NCBI RefSeq assembly: GCF_002142155.1
Contig: NZ_NASD01000003.1
Span: 95,528 to 159,527, forward strand
Direction: 5' to 3'
DNA length: 64,000 bases
From: Gilliamella apis
GTDB lineage: Bacteria; Pseudomonadota; Gammaproteobacteria; Enterobacterales; Orbaceae
The position numbers were made by a program, and so were the translations under genes. The notes below the pieces were generated by a model. It searched no databases. It worked only from the letters and a program-made list of their open reading frames with translations, and had not been told where the DNA came from. This document shows positions 52,004-61,290 of the stretch, piece by piece (within the stretch, counting starts at the first letter, position 1; each line of letters starts with the position of its first letter).

Positions 52004-53605
52004 TTAATCATCCTTTAAAGGAGCTGCGGCACAAACTCCTATATGAGTATCAGTCTTACTTCCATTGGCTATAAAGACACTAGATGCATAGCCAGCATAG
52101 GCGAACACGACAAAATTATTATAATTACTATCTCGGCCAGGGTCGCTAGTCCAATAACCATAATTGAAACCAGCATCAGTATTGCCCCTTAAGTCGCCCC
52201 ACTCCGAAAAGAAACCGGCACCAATTCTACGCTGATAATGATTACCAGTTGATGAAGGTGTCGCACCAACTACACCCTTGCATATGTTGCCGTTGCTACC
52301 TGAATTAGCCCCCGCACAAATCGCGTTAGTTAAATCCTTGACCTTAGGCATACGGTATCCAATATCACTACACCAAGACGATACACTTTCATTAGTATAA
52401 GATTTAAGTCCACGGTTAACAAACCACTGCTTTAACTTGAATCCGTATTTGACGACTTCTTCCCCACTTTGACTGTCTCGACCAACTAACTCAAATGTCT
52501 GTGGTAATGTCGGATTGAGTATAGTTCCCAAACTACTTGGATTACTTGAACCCAATTGCTCATCTTTAGCAAATGGACCCGTTAGGCTAACCCGCACACT
52601 TTTATTTGTTGCTTCCGTCATAGTAGCTGTAATACCACCATGAGAAACTGGCTGCCAAGATAATTCTCGATAATTACCTCCTATATCTAGATCAAAGTAC
52701 AAATTATGAGCCCCTGTAGTAGGGAAATTCAAATCATAAGACGACGGATTTTTCGACTGTGTAATGAACCCCATCTTTTCATTCCACATTGTAGCAGGAC
52801 CTCGGAAATCCGATCTTCCAAGAAGAGTACCATATTGCAAGTTCGGTTTTGCAAAACAGACTTCTGGTGGTGCCTTAGGATTAATATAATATGTCGCATT
52901 ACTAGCATTAAAATCGCTACCTTTAGGAACGCCATAACGGGTTGATAAAGTGCCGTTGGTACTAGCCAATTTCACCTTATAGGGCCCATTACAAATGGTT
53001 AGCACTGTATTACGTGTGACAGGATTATTGAATCTATCAATAATAGATAAATTTAAACTACCTGTGGCAGTTATACCATCAGGGTCTTGACCATCACCAT
53101 CACCATCATCATCACCCCAATAATTATTGGGCGGACCAATAACTGAAGTTAATTCAACAGAATCAGTATTCGTTGGTATTAACATACCAATATCATTAAA
53201 ACTCTGACCCGCAACAGGTAAAACGATAGGATTAGTTGAACTTGAATTATTGGTTGTGGGAGTAAATGTTCTACCATCAGAAAGGGATATCCCGAGTAGC
53301 GCTTCGGTATTTTTTACCCGGGTACGACCACCATCAAAGGTTAAATATGGCGCATTACCATAAATAATATTGGTCGTTTGAGCGGTTAATGCATGATTAG
53401 CGAAAGAAATAGAAAGTAAAACAACTACGGTTAATACCAAAACCATCGGCCGAGATAAAAAGGCTAAATTAAGAAATTTTGAAAAATTTCGCCCAAATTG
53501 CTTAAAAAACAAACTACAGTTAAGTAATAAACGATACGAACTTAACTTTAAAAAGATTAAATTATAGGTTGAGCAGGTGTTATGTGTTGCAAGATTATAA
53601 TGCAT
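52004..53605 (-). CDS. Secreted DUF823-like adhesin with in-frame leader (ON state)
   Basis: 533 residues from ATG 53605, which has AAGGA 8 nt upstream. The first 53 residues are the leader seen in all family members (CSTYNLIFLKLSSYRLLL, then NFSKFLNLAFLSRP), followed by the hydrophobic core MVLVLTVVVLLSISF and a cleavage site near NHA-LTA. Acidic GDDDGDGDGQ is longer than in the other copies. C-terminal module: WCSDIGYRMPKVKDLTNA, RRIGAGFFSEWGDL, and a C-terminus (GVCAAPLKDD) lacking the usual VYP end. This is the only visible copy whose upstream ATG is in frame, because its heptamer tract has decayed to under two units. Confidence 0.75.
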   Translation of the reverse strand: MHYNLATHNTCSTYNLIFLKLSSYRLLLNCSLFFKQFGRNFSKFLNLAFLSRPMVLVLTVVVLLSISFANHALTAQTTNIIYGNAPYLTFDGGRTRVKNTEALLGISLSDGRTFTPTTNNSSSTNPIVLPVAGQSFNDIGMLIPTNTDSVELTSVIGPPNNYWGDDDGDGDGQDPDGITATGSLNLSIIDRFNNPVTRNTVLTICNGPYKVKLASTNGTLSTRYGVPKGSDFNASNATYYINPKAPPEVCFAKPNLQYGTLLGRSDFRGPATMWNEKMGFITQSKNPSSYDLNFPTTGAHNLYFDLDIGGNYRELSWQPVSHGGITATMTEATNKSVRVSLTGPFAKDEQLGSSNPSSLGTILNPTLPQTFELVGRDSQSGEEVVKYGFKLKQWFVNRGLKSYTNESVSSWCSDIGYRMPKVKDLTNAICAGANSGSNGNICKGVVGATPSSTGNHYQRRIGAGFFSEWGDLRGNTDAGFNYGYWTSDPGRDSNYNNFVVFAYAGYASSVFIANGSKTDTHIGVCAAAPLKDD

Positions 53606-53724
53606 ATTGACGTCCTTGTCAATTAAACTAATGATTAATTTATACTTTTATACCAAAAATTATAAAAGTTATCCTTTTATAAAAATAAAGTTTGAAAGTA
53701 TAGTGATTGGAAAAAACCATGCAA
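53603..53724 (-). promoter_or_regulatory. Promoter of ON-state adhesin
   Basis: TTGCAT (53719-53724), 16-nt spacer, TATACT (53697-53702), then AAGGA and ATG (53603-53605). The ATG is 27 nt from the ACC-TGC codons, in frame. Confidence 0.6.
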
Positions 53725-53913
53725 CTATTTTTGGCGGTTTAATTGTTAATTTTTGTAAAATTTGATGAAAAATTATACTTCAAAATCAAGACATTAATAA
53801 TAAAAGTACCAACAATTAATTGTTGTTCCATTTTGTGCATGTTCGCAACTTTTCTTTGGTGGTTTTACTTTATTTTTTCTCATGATCTTAAACTAAAAAA
53901 TCAGTTGTTAAAA

Positions 53914-55350
53914 CTACGGCCATACACAGAGCCCGAAAGTGGAATGATTCTGTTGGATATGTATATCCCCTCTATGAGAGTCGATAATAAACCGTGAATC
54001 TGTTCTATTGGTATCACTAGTCCAATAATAGTAACGATCATGGAAGTTAGCTTCTGGATATAAGTACACGTATCCCCACTCCGAAAAAAAACCCGCACCA
54101 ATTCGACGTTGATAATAGTTATCAGGAGATGCAGGCATAGCACCCTCCGCATCTTGACAGTTAGATAAAGGATATTTGCTGCGCCCCCTGCAAGACGCGT
54201 TAGTTAAATCTTTTACCTTAGGTAAGCGATAGCCAATATTGCCACACCATGAAGAAATACTACTATAATTATATTCATTGGTACCGCGATTAACCACCCA
54301 TTGTTTTAACTGAAAACCATACTTGACAACTACATCACCATTAATATTCCTACCGACTAACTCAAATGATTTAGGTAATTCAGCTTTAGGTATTACTTTT
54401 ATATTATTCGGTTCATTGGATCCCCATTGTTCTTTAGTAGCGGAAGGTCCTTTTAGGGTAACACGAAAGCTTGTGCCTGTAGAATCACCTGGCGTAGGGG
54501 TTATTATAGTAGTAATTTTACCTTGCTCTATTCCCTCCCATGTTAAAGATCGAGCACCACCTATATCTAAATCAAAATATAAATTATTGGCTCCAATAGT
54601 CGGAAAATTTAAATTATAAGATGATGGATCAGTAGACTGAACAATAAATCCCTTATATTCATTCCAAATATCAGGAGAACCACCAAAGTCATGTCCTTCA
54701 GAGTAATTACCATACACTAAAATGGGTTTAGCAAAACACACCCTTGGCGAATCCTTAGGGTTAATATAATAACTCACACTACTACCGCTGAAATCACTAT
54801 TATTAGGAATACCGTATAGAGTGTTTAACGTTCCATTTGTACTTGTTAATGTCACTTTATAAGGCGCATTACAAATTGTTGGTACATCACTACGTGCAAC
54901 AGCATTATCATTTTTATCAACTATGGATAAACTTAGAGTGCCACTAGCTCTAATACCATCCCTACCCTGACCATCGCCATCATCATCCCCCCAATAATTA
55001 TTGGGCGGACCAATAAGTGAACTTAATTCAATAGAATCAGTATCCGTTGGTATAAACATACCAATATCTGCAAAACTTTGACCAGCAACAGGTAAAACGA
55101 TAGGATTGTCTCTTGAATTACTGGTTGTGAGGGTGGGGGTGAATTGTCTACCATCAGAAAGGGATATCCCGAGTAGCGCTTCGGTATTAGTCACCCGGGT
55201 TTGACCGCCATCAAAGGTTAAATAAGGCGCATTACCATGTATAGGATTTGATGTTTTAGCCGTTAATGCGTGGCTGGTATAGGAAGTTATTAGCAACAAG
55301 CTAAACGATAACCATAAAAAGATCTGCCGAGACAAAAATGATTGAAGCAA
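53914..55350 (-). CDS. Secreted DUF823-like adhesin lacking an internal ATG
   Basis: 478 residues if read from TTG 55350, which has no Shine-Dalgarno. The signal peptide (FLWLSFSLLLITSYTSHA, cleavage before LTA) differs in sequence from the other copies and has no Met at the position used elsewhere. The frame stays open upstream (TYNLNSSKLSSQYSFF and on) to the heptamer tract, so the leader ATG at 55481 is the only well-placed start, and it is out of frame as sequenced. Body motifs: YLTFDGGQTRV, GDDDGDGQG, WCGNIGYRLPKVKDLTNA, RRIGAGFFSEWG, ending LCVWP. Confidence 0.68.
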   Translation of the reverse strand: MLQSFLSRQIFLWLSFSLLLITSYTSHALTAKTSNPIHGNAPYLTFDGGQTRVTNTEALLGISLSDGRQFTPTLTTSNSRDNPIVLPVAGQSFADIGMFIPTDTDSIELSSLIGPPNNYWGDDDGDGQGRDGIRASGTLSLSIVDKNDNAVARSDVPTICNAPYKVTLTSTNGTLNTLYGIPNNSDFSGSSVSYYINPKDSPRVCFAKPILVYGNYSEGHDFGGSPDIWNEYKGFIVQSTDPSSYNLNFPTIGANNLYFDLDIGGARSLTWEGIEQGKITTIITPTPGDSTGTSFRVTLKGPSATKEQWGSNEPNNIKVIPKAELPKSFELVGRNINGDVVVKYGFQLKQWVVNRGTNEYNYSSISSWCGNIGYRLPKVKDLTNASCRGRSKYPLSNCQDAEGAMPASPDNYYQRRIGAGFFSEWGYVYLYPEANFHDRYYYWTSDTNRTDSRFIIDSHRGDIHIQQNHSTFGLCVWP

Positions 55351-55442
55351 GGATCGCGCAAAATTTCGTGGGATCTCGCTTATAGCAAAAAATGAATATT
55401 GAGAGCTTAACTTTGATGAATTTAAATTATAAGTTGGGCAGG

Positions 55443-55466
55443 TTGGGTGTTGGGTGTTGGGTGTTG
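55443..55466 (-). repeat. Heptanucleotide tandem repeat, 3 units plus 3 nt
   Basis: TTGGGTG three times plus TTG (plus strand), a third unit variant. Confidence 0.85.
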
Positions 55467-55609
55467 TAAATTATAATGCATTTTAACATCCTTTGTCAAG
55501 TAATCTCATGTTTTATTTTACTTTATTTCATCTTAACCGACTAAATCACCACCAAATATTGCGATTAAAATTATCTGTAAAGTATAGTGTCTGAAAAAAA
55601 TCGACGCAA
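55443..55609 (-). promoter_or_regulatory. Promoter and phase-variable leader
   Basis: TTGCGT (55604-55609), 17-nt spacer, TATACT (55581-55586), AAGGA, ATG (55479-55481), heptamers; ATG-to-ACC distance 38 nt, out of frame. Flanking bases are clearly diverged from the other copies, yet the elements persist. Confidence 0.6.
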
Positions 55610-55822
55610 CTGCATTTAATAGTTTAATTGTTAAATTTTGTAAATATTATTATGAAGTTATATCATTAAAATATCGTTTTAATTCTTAAAAATGTATTTT
55701 TCAACTTTTGGGTATAACATACGATATAAATATTAAAGAGATTGCATCAATCGCTTTTAAAATTCTATTTTTTAACCTACTCAATAAGCAGTATATTTCT
55801 TGATTATACATCCATTTATATA

Positions 55823-55910
55823 TTTCTATACTACCTACACGGTAGTGAACCCACTAATTCGCATTGATAGTTACCTTGTCCGTTTCTAAACTACCTACAC
55901 GGCAGTGAAC
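55823..55910 (-). CRISPR. Type I-F CRISPR remnant, 2 repeats and 1 spacer
   Basis: Two 28-bp repeats (55823-55850, degenerate; 55883-55910) separated by one 32-bp spacer. On the minus strand the repeat begins GTTCACTGCCGTGTAGGTAG and ends TTTAGAAA, the I-F type repeat. The degenerate copy is leader-distal, as expected. No cas gene is nearby. Confidence 0.8.
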
Positions 55911-56063
55911 AGAAGCCAATATACTATAAATGCAGTTGGCAAAAAGACAAAGCGCTATTTTACTATTAAAAACCCTTTTTTAAGTAATTTTTTAATATAT
56001 TGATTTTCAATTATTTTATTTTAAGTTAAAAAAAAGGGTTAACAATAAGTAGAAATTTAAGTT
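55911..56063 (-). other. CRISPR leader, copy 1
   Basis: About 150 bp of AT-rich sequence almost identical to 61840-61994, next to the intact repeat. Contains an AACCCTTTTTT/AAAAAAGGGTT inverted pair. Ends where a truncated hairpin-repeat edge begins. Confidence 0.6.
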
Positions 56064-56128
56064 TCAAAAACCCCGTTCCTCAAATTTTTTTGGTTGTTTG
56101 TGTTTCGGACGTTTTGTTGTTTTGTAGT
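56064..56128. repeat. Truncated multi-hairpin repeat
   Basis: Edge plus the GTTTCGGACG segment only; the palindromes are missing. Confidence 0.65.
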
Positions 56129-56458
56129 TAGTTTGGTGGCTAGTTCTATTGAGATATGGGTTATTGGATATATTTTGATAAGATTCAATCTGTTCTTTTA
56201 AACTATAAGCTATCTATGTCATCACAAAAAATAACAAATTATAGATTAAAAATACTTTCCGAAAAGTCATCGATAATTGAATTCTTTTGTTTTACTGCGT
56301 AGCGTTAGTTCATTGTTTAACAAGTGCTGTTACATTTCACAATTTCCTAGCGCTACCATTTCCCAACGATTCCAATAAAAGTCAAAGGCCTCAACTTAAG
56401 TCAAACGGATTCAGTCAAGCGTTGATGTAGATAAATCATAACTCAGTTTAACAAAATG
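56129..56458. other. Intergenic region without recognised gene
   Basis: 330 bp, AT-rich. The only pattern seen is AGTCAA three times within 56380-56420. No supported gene. Confidence 0.3.
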
Positions 56459-57883
56459 TTATTTTAAACAAGCTATATTTGCAACATCATTTCCGTGTGA
56501 ATCATCAGGTGGATGAGGTACAGGTAATATTCCACCATCATGTAAATAAGCAACAAAGTATTGCGTTTCATTATTAGGCTCTTTAGTAAAATAAGCAGTG
56601 TCATCCCACTCCCATTTTGAATTTGGATAACTACGACGAGTTATATATCCCCATTCAGGATAAAGTCCTTGATTAATTGCCCGAGTAGAAAAATTCCATT
56701 TACCATTGCGTTGCCAATTTGGGCCAGCGTTCACTATAGGTGAGTTTGAATAATCTTTACGGGATGGAAATCCATTAATTCCTCCACAAAATTGGTTAAA
56801 GGCATCCTGCCAATAATGATTACCTACATCCTGAGGTTCTATCCAAATGGATGTCGGATTAAATTTATAATCAAAATGTTGATTAGGAGATAACTTCAAT
56901 GTTGCTCGGATAACAATATCACCATTACCTTCCGGTGGTTTAGCTTTTAAAAGAACATTACCTGTTTCATCTACGGTTGCTACATTGCCAGGATTAACTC
57001 GTACACTATAGATATAATTATCGGGAGGATAATCCATTATTAATTGAAATTGTGCACCTGGGAAACCTGTAGTTGGAAAGTGTTTATCTGAAACAATTGG
57101 CTTAGCTCTGAAACCCTTATCAACAATAAAATCTTCATTATAACCACCACCATTTTCGGGATCTGGTTTTATTGGACCTGTATGCCATGGATACAGAGTC
57201 CCTTGAGCATCACCACCACGCCATTGTTTTAAAGGATAAACTTTAGTTGAATTTGGCTTCAGATAACATATATCACCTATAGGTGCGATTTTATATAGTT
57301 TAGTTATCGTTACTGCCTCACTTTCATTCGGGTTACCATATTCAGAATAAGTTTTTACTAAAGTTTCTATTGATAATGTTAAAGGCAAGGCATAATTGGC
57401 ACAACCTATTATATTATGTTTATCAATATCAGGAATTTTCACTCCATAATTATCAAACCAATGATAAATCGTCTGTTCGACGGTAAATGGCATATTATTA
57501 CGGATGCTATCACCGTCAGAATCATCGTAATTAGATGAAATATCTAAATCATCCACAGTGTAGTCTTTAATAATAAAATCACTTAAATGTGTAAAACCCT
57601 CAAATATATTGATATCCGTATCACTTAAATTATGTGAACTTGAACTATAAAAAACACCATTTAAGGTAAAGCCATGTTTTTTGGCAGCAGCTTCTATATT
57701 AATAACGCTTGGTTTATTACCGATAATAGTATTTATAGTATGTGTTGTGATGGCTTGACTTTTTTGACTAATGAATAAAAAACATAATATGAATAAAAGA
57801 AAAAAAATAGGATTATTATTTAAATTAACCGAATTTAAAAGAGAGGTTGGGCAGGTTTGGTGTTTGGTGTTTGGTGTTGTAAA
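56459..57883 (-). CDS. Divergent adhesin-like protein without in-frame start codon
   Basis: The frame is open from 57883 to the stop at 56459. Its first part is leader (PTSLLNSVNLNNN), a strong signal peptide (FFLLFILCFLFISQKSQA, cleavage before ITT), then a body with DSDGDS acidic residues and a C-terminal module (FCGGINGFPSRKDYSNS, LYPEWGYI, YFVAYLHDGGI, IACLK) that mirrors the layout but not the sequence of the other adhesins. No ATG, GTG or TTG occurs before the signal peptide; a GTG at 57556 would give 365 residues with no signal. The leader ATG at 57894 is out of frame, so the gene is either phase-OFF or a pseudogene. Confidence 0.6.
   Translation of the reverse strand, partial: FTTPNTKHQTCPTSLLNSVNLNNNPIFFLLFILCFLFISQKSQAITTHTINTIIGNKPSVINIEAAAKKHGFTLNGVFYSSSSHNLSDTDINIFEGFTHLSDFIIKDYTVDDLDISSNYDDSDGDSIRNNMPFTVEQTIYHWFDNYGVKIPDIDKHNIIGCANYALPLTLSIETLVKTYSEYGNPNESEAVTITKLYKIAPIGDICYLKPNSTKVYPLKQWRGGDAQGTLYPWHTGPIKPDPENGGGYNEDFIVDKGFRAKPIVSDKHFPTTGFPGAQFQLIMDYPPDNYIYSVRVNPGNVATVDETGNVLLKAKPPEGNGDIVIRATLKLSPNQHFDYKFNPTSIWIEPQDVGNHYWQDAFNQFCGGINGFPSRKDYSNSPIVNAGPNWQRNGKWNFSTRAINQGLYPEWGYITRRSYPNSKWEWDDTAYFTKEPNNETQYFVAYLHDGGILPVPHPPDDSHGNDVANIACLK
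57856..57879 (-). repeat. Heptanucleotide tandem repeat, 3 units plus 3 nt
   Basis: TTTGGTG three times plus TTG (plus strand). Confidence 0.85.
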
Positions 57884-58020
57884 TTATAATGCATTTTGAC
57901 GTTCCTGTCAAGTAATTCTATGATTTTTTTTGGTTTTATTTTATTTTTATCGGCTAAATATCCGTCGAATATTGTTTATTATAAACACTTGAAGTATAGT
58001 CATAAAAAAAATCTAAGCAA
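57856..58020 (-). promoter_or_regulatory. Promoter and phase-variable leader
   Basis: TTGCTT (58015-58020), 16-nt spacer, TATACT (57993-57998), AGGA, ATG (57892-57894), heptamers; ATG-to-ACC distance 38 nt, out of frame. Confidence 0.58.
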
Positions 58021-58141
58021 TAGTATTTAATTGTTTATTTGTTAAATTTTGTAAATATTATTATTAAGTTAGGTAATTAAAGCATAGTTTTAATTCTTAA
58101 AAAAACACGCCTAAGATTTTCAGAATGCAAATGATACAAAT

Positions 58142-58169
58142 AAAAAAAGGGATTGTATTCAATCCCTTC
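58142..58169 (-). terminator. Intrinsic terminator after guaB
   Basis: AAGGGATT/AATCCCTT stem followed by a T run on the minus strand, 14 bp from the guaB stop. Confidence 0.8.
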
Positions 58170-58182
58170 TAAATCATACTTA

Positions 58183-59646
58183 TTAGCCGGCTCGATAGTT
58201 AGGTGGCTCTTTGGTGATAAGAACATCATGAACATGACTCTCTTTCATACCCGCACCAGTTATGCGATAAAACTTCGATTTAGTGCGAAGTTCATCGATA
58301 GTTCCACAGCCAGTTAATCCCATACATGAACGTAAGCCACCCATTTGTTGATGGATAATTTCTTTTAATAAGCCTTTATATGCAATTCGACCTTCTATAC
58401 CTTCTGGTACTAACTTGTCAGCAGCATTGTCAGATTGGAAATAACGATCAGATGATCCTTTTGCCATTGCCCCTAACGACCCCATACCACGATAAGATTT
58501 ATAAGCACGACCTTGGAATAATTCAATTTCGCCTGGTGCTTCTTCCGTACCAGCAAACATTGAACCAACCATAACACAAGATGCTCCAGCGGCAATTGCT
58601 TTAGCGATATCACCTGAAAAACGAATACCGCCATCAGCAATAACAGGAATATTATGTTGTTTGGCTACCTCAACAGCATCCATAATCGCACTAATTTGTG
58701 GTACCCCTACCCCAGTAACAATACGTGTAGTACAAATTGAACCTGGACCAATACCCACTTTTACTGCACTAACGCCTGCGTCAATTAGTGCTTTAGCACC
58801 TTCTCCTGTAGCAACGTTACCGCCAATAATTTGTAAATTCGGATAAGCTTGTCTTGCTTGGCGAATACGTTCAAGTACACCTTCTGAATGGCCATGTGAT
58901 GAATCGATAAGTAATACATCAACACCAGCTTCTACCAATGCAGCAATCCGTTCTTCATTACCTGCTCCGGCACCAACAGCAGCGCCCACTCGTAAACGAC
59001 CTTTTTCATCTTTACAAGCATTTGGTTTTTGCTCGGCTTTGTTGTAGTCTTTGACTGTTATCATGCCTTTTAAGTGGAAACGATCATCAACAACTAATAC
59101 TTTTTCAACACGATGTTCATGCATTTTTTTCAAAACACTTTCCCGAGATTCACCTTCTTTAACAGTAACTAAGCGTTCTTTAGGCGTCATCACCGCTGTA
59201 ACAGATAGTGATAAATCAGTAGCAAATCGAACATCACGAGCAGTAATAATTCCAACCAATTCTTGCGATTCTGTTATAACTGGGAAACCAGCGAAACCAT
59301 ACTCTTTAGCTAGGTCAATCACTTGTTTAATACTCGCCGTTGGTAGTACCGATACTGGGTCTTGTACTATGCCGCTTTCATGTTTTTTAACCCGTTTGAC
59401 ATGTTCAGCTTGAGCTTCAATTGACATATTTTTATGGATAAAACCAATGCCACCTTCTTGAGCAAGAGCTATAGCAAGTTCGGCTTCAGTAACGGTATCC
59501 ATTGCCGCAGATAACATTGGAATATTTAATTTTATGGTTTGCGTCAGTTGAGTTGTAATATCAGCAGTGTTAGGTAAAACAGTTGAATGGGCTGGAACTA
59601 ATAAAACATCATCGAACGTGAGGGCTTCTTTAACTATACGAGACAT
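58183..59646 (-). CDS. guaB: IMP dehydrogenase
   Basis: 487 residues from ATG 59646 (the frame extends five codons further without family similarity). Oxidises IMP to XMP, the committed step to [17 protein letters not shown] start, two CBS domains (about 95-205), [10 protein letters not shown] with the catalytic Cys, [20 protein letters not shown], and the mobile flap with RYFQ. guaA, normally downstream, is replaced by a terminator and the adhesin array. Confidence 0.97.
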   Translation of the reverse strand: MSRIVKEALTFDDVLLVPAHSTVLPNTADITTQLTQTIKLNIPMLSAAMDTVTEAELAIALAQEGGIGFIHKNMSIEAQAEHVKRVKKHESGIVQDPVSVLPTASIKQVIDLAKEYGFAGFPVITESQELVGIITARDVRFATDLSLSVTAVMTPKERLVTVKEGESRESVLKKMHEHRVEKVLVVDDRFHLKGMITVKDYNKAEQKPNACKDEKGRLRVGAAVGAGAGNEERIAALVEAGVDVLLIDSSHGHSEGVLERIRQARQAYPNLQIIGGNVATGEGAKALIDAGVSAVKVGIGPGSICTTRIVTGVGVPQISAIMDAVEVAKQHNIPVIADGGIRFSGDIAKAIAAGASCVMVGSMFAGTEEAPGEIELFQGRAYKSYRGMGSLGAMAKGSSDRYFQSDNAADKLVPEGIEGRIAYKGLLKEIIHQQMGGLRSCMGLTGCGTIDELRTKSKFYRITGAGMKESHVHDVLITKEPPNYRAG

Positions 59647-59777
59647 GACAATATTCACCATTGAGTTGAATTGTTGATAAAATATTGCCGATGTATTCTA
59701 CTCACTTTTAATATAAAAGACCAGTAAAATTTTATATTTATATTTCAGCAGATAAATATAGCGCAAACTAATCTCTG

Positions 59778-60488
59778 TTACTCGCCATCGCTTTTTTGTG
59801 CCATTAAGATGTAATTGACATCAACGTTTTTACCTAAGCGAAATTGATTACTGAGCAAATGATACTCCATACCAATTATCCCTTTGACAGTTAAATTAGC
59901 CTGTTCAACCCAAGTCATTAATTCAGAAGGACGAATAAAACGATTAAAATCATGAGTACCTTTCGGCACTAAGCGTGCAATATATTCCGCACCATAAATC
60001 AACATTAATTTTGCTTTATGATTACGATTAATGGTCGATAAATAGAGTTGTCCATTAGGCTTAAGCAATTTCGCACAAGCCTGAATGATTGAAAACGGGT
60101 CTGGAACATGTTCTAACATTTCCATACAAGTAATAACATCATAGTGTGCGGGGAATTGTTCAGCATGTTGCTCTACGGTTTGATTCTGGTAGTTTATGTC
60201 TAAACCATTTTGCTCGGCATGTAATTTTGCCACTGCTAATGATTCTTCAGCAAGATCAATTGCAGTTACATTAGCCGCAAGTTTAGCAAGACTCTCTGCC
60301 AAAATACCCCCGCCACAGCCAACATCTAATACATGTTTTCCGTTTAGATCACCGGATTGTTGTTTTATATAATCTACTCGTAATGGATTAATAATATGCA
60401 ATGGTTTGCATTGACCATTGGGATCCCACCATTGCGAAGCAAGTTTTGCAAACTTATCTATTTCGTTTAAATCGATATTTTGTGTCAT
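59778..60488 (-). CDS. ubiG: Ubiquinone biosynthesis O-methyltransferase UbiG
   Basis: 236 residues from ATG 60488; an upstream ATG adds 26 hydrophobic residues not typical of the family. Performs both O-methylations in ubiquinone synthesis. FAKLASQWWDPNG, VLDVGCGGGILAE (SAM motif I), TCMEMLEHVPDP and STINRNHKAKL, then ARLVPKGTHDFNRFIRPSEL, are characteristic. Confidence 0.95.
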   Translation of the reverse strand: MTQNIDLNEIDKFAKLASQWWDPNGQCKPLHIINPLRVDYIKQQSGDLNGKHVLDVGCGGGILAESLAKLAANVTAIDLAEESLAVAKLHAEQNGLDINYQNQTVEQHAEQFPAHYDVITCMEMLEHVPDPFSIIQACAKLLKPNGQLYLSTINRNHKAKLMLIYGAEYIARLVPKGTHDFNRFIRPSELMTWVEQANLTVKGIIGMEYHLLSNQFRLGKNVDVNYILMAQKSDGE

Positions 60489-60672
60489 GACTATTCTTTT
60501 TAGAGACGTAAATATTTTATGTAATATATGCGATGGGCTGATGATTAGCAATATCAAAGATTTCATGCTCTCTTTTTCTCAACTTTTTATCACACTGAAC
60601 TGTTTTAGCTTACTAACGTTTAGAGGTTTAAATAATTTCTGAGGGGATTTTAGTACAAAGGATATTTTCGAA

Positions 60673-60755
60673 TAAGGGGGTTATACCCCCCACTAGTTTT
60701 CGCCATCGACAGCGAAACTAGCTGGTCATTACGTGACTAGTTTTTTGACGTTAAG
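60673..60755. terminator. Cluster of hairpins between ubiG and orphan CRISPR repeat
   Basis: Successive stems GGGGGT/ACCCCC and ACTAGTTTTCGC/GCGAAACTAG, then AACTAG/CTAGTT followed by TTTTT. Terminator-like on the plus strand, but no plus-strand gene precedes it; may be a remnant. Confidence 0.35.
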
Positions 60756-60863
60756 TATTTATACATTATCTATTATTTGTTTTAGAACTTAAATAGCCTT
60801 GTCAAAAAGGCATATTTGACATGATCTTTAATCTCTTTCGTCAACATAATGTAATGGCTTAAA

Positions 60864-60891
60864 ATTTAAATCTACCTACACGGCAGTGAAC
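60864..60891 (-). CRISPR. Orphan I-F CRISPR repeat
   Basis: The 3' two-thirds (CTACCTACACGGCAGTGAAC on the plus strand) match the repeat at 55883; the first bases are degraded. No second repeat within 60 bp. Confidence 0.5.
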
Positions 60892-61041
60892 TTAATATTT
60901 TAGTTAATAGTATGTTATTTATGGATTCGCAGTAATATAAAACCGCCCTATAGTGGTTTGTGATGAAATTACTTATATTTTACTTTACAAATCTTATATT
61001 ACTTATACAATACTTATATAAAAATCAATTACCGCGAATAT

Positions 61042-61290
61042 ATGAATAAAGTTATTTACCAAATAAAAGCATTGAAGCAATTAAGAAAAATTAAAAACAA
61101 CGCTTTGATTCGTAATAAAATTGATGAGTTATCAAACATGCCTAATTGCATTAATGTAAAATCTCTGACTAACTACAAATATCAGTACAGATTAAGAGTT
61201 GGAAATTATCGAGTGTTTTTTAATTTTGATGGCATTATTCATATTGTTTCTATCGAAGAGGTGAAAAAACGAGATGAACGCACTTACTAA
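61042..61290 (+). CDS. RelE/ParE-superfamily toxin
   Basis: 82 residues, basic. Fold motifs of the RelE superfamily: YQIKALKQLRKIKNN, KSLTNYKYQYRLRVGNYRVFF and IVSIEEVKKRDERTY. Probably an mRNA interferase. The 3' end overlaps the antitoxin gene by 17 bp; toxin-first order matches higBA-like modules. Confidence 0.85.
   Translation: MNKVIYQIKALKQLRKIKNNALIRNKIDELSNMPNCINVKSLTNYKYQYRLRVGNYRVFFNFDGIIHIVSIEEVKKRDERTY

Noticed and set aside
56380..56420. Three AGTCAA motifs near the end of the divergent adhesin gene
   Set aside because: Short and irregularly spaced; compatible with chance in AT-rich DNA.
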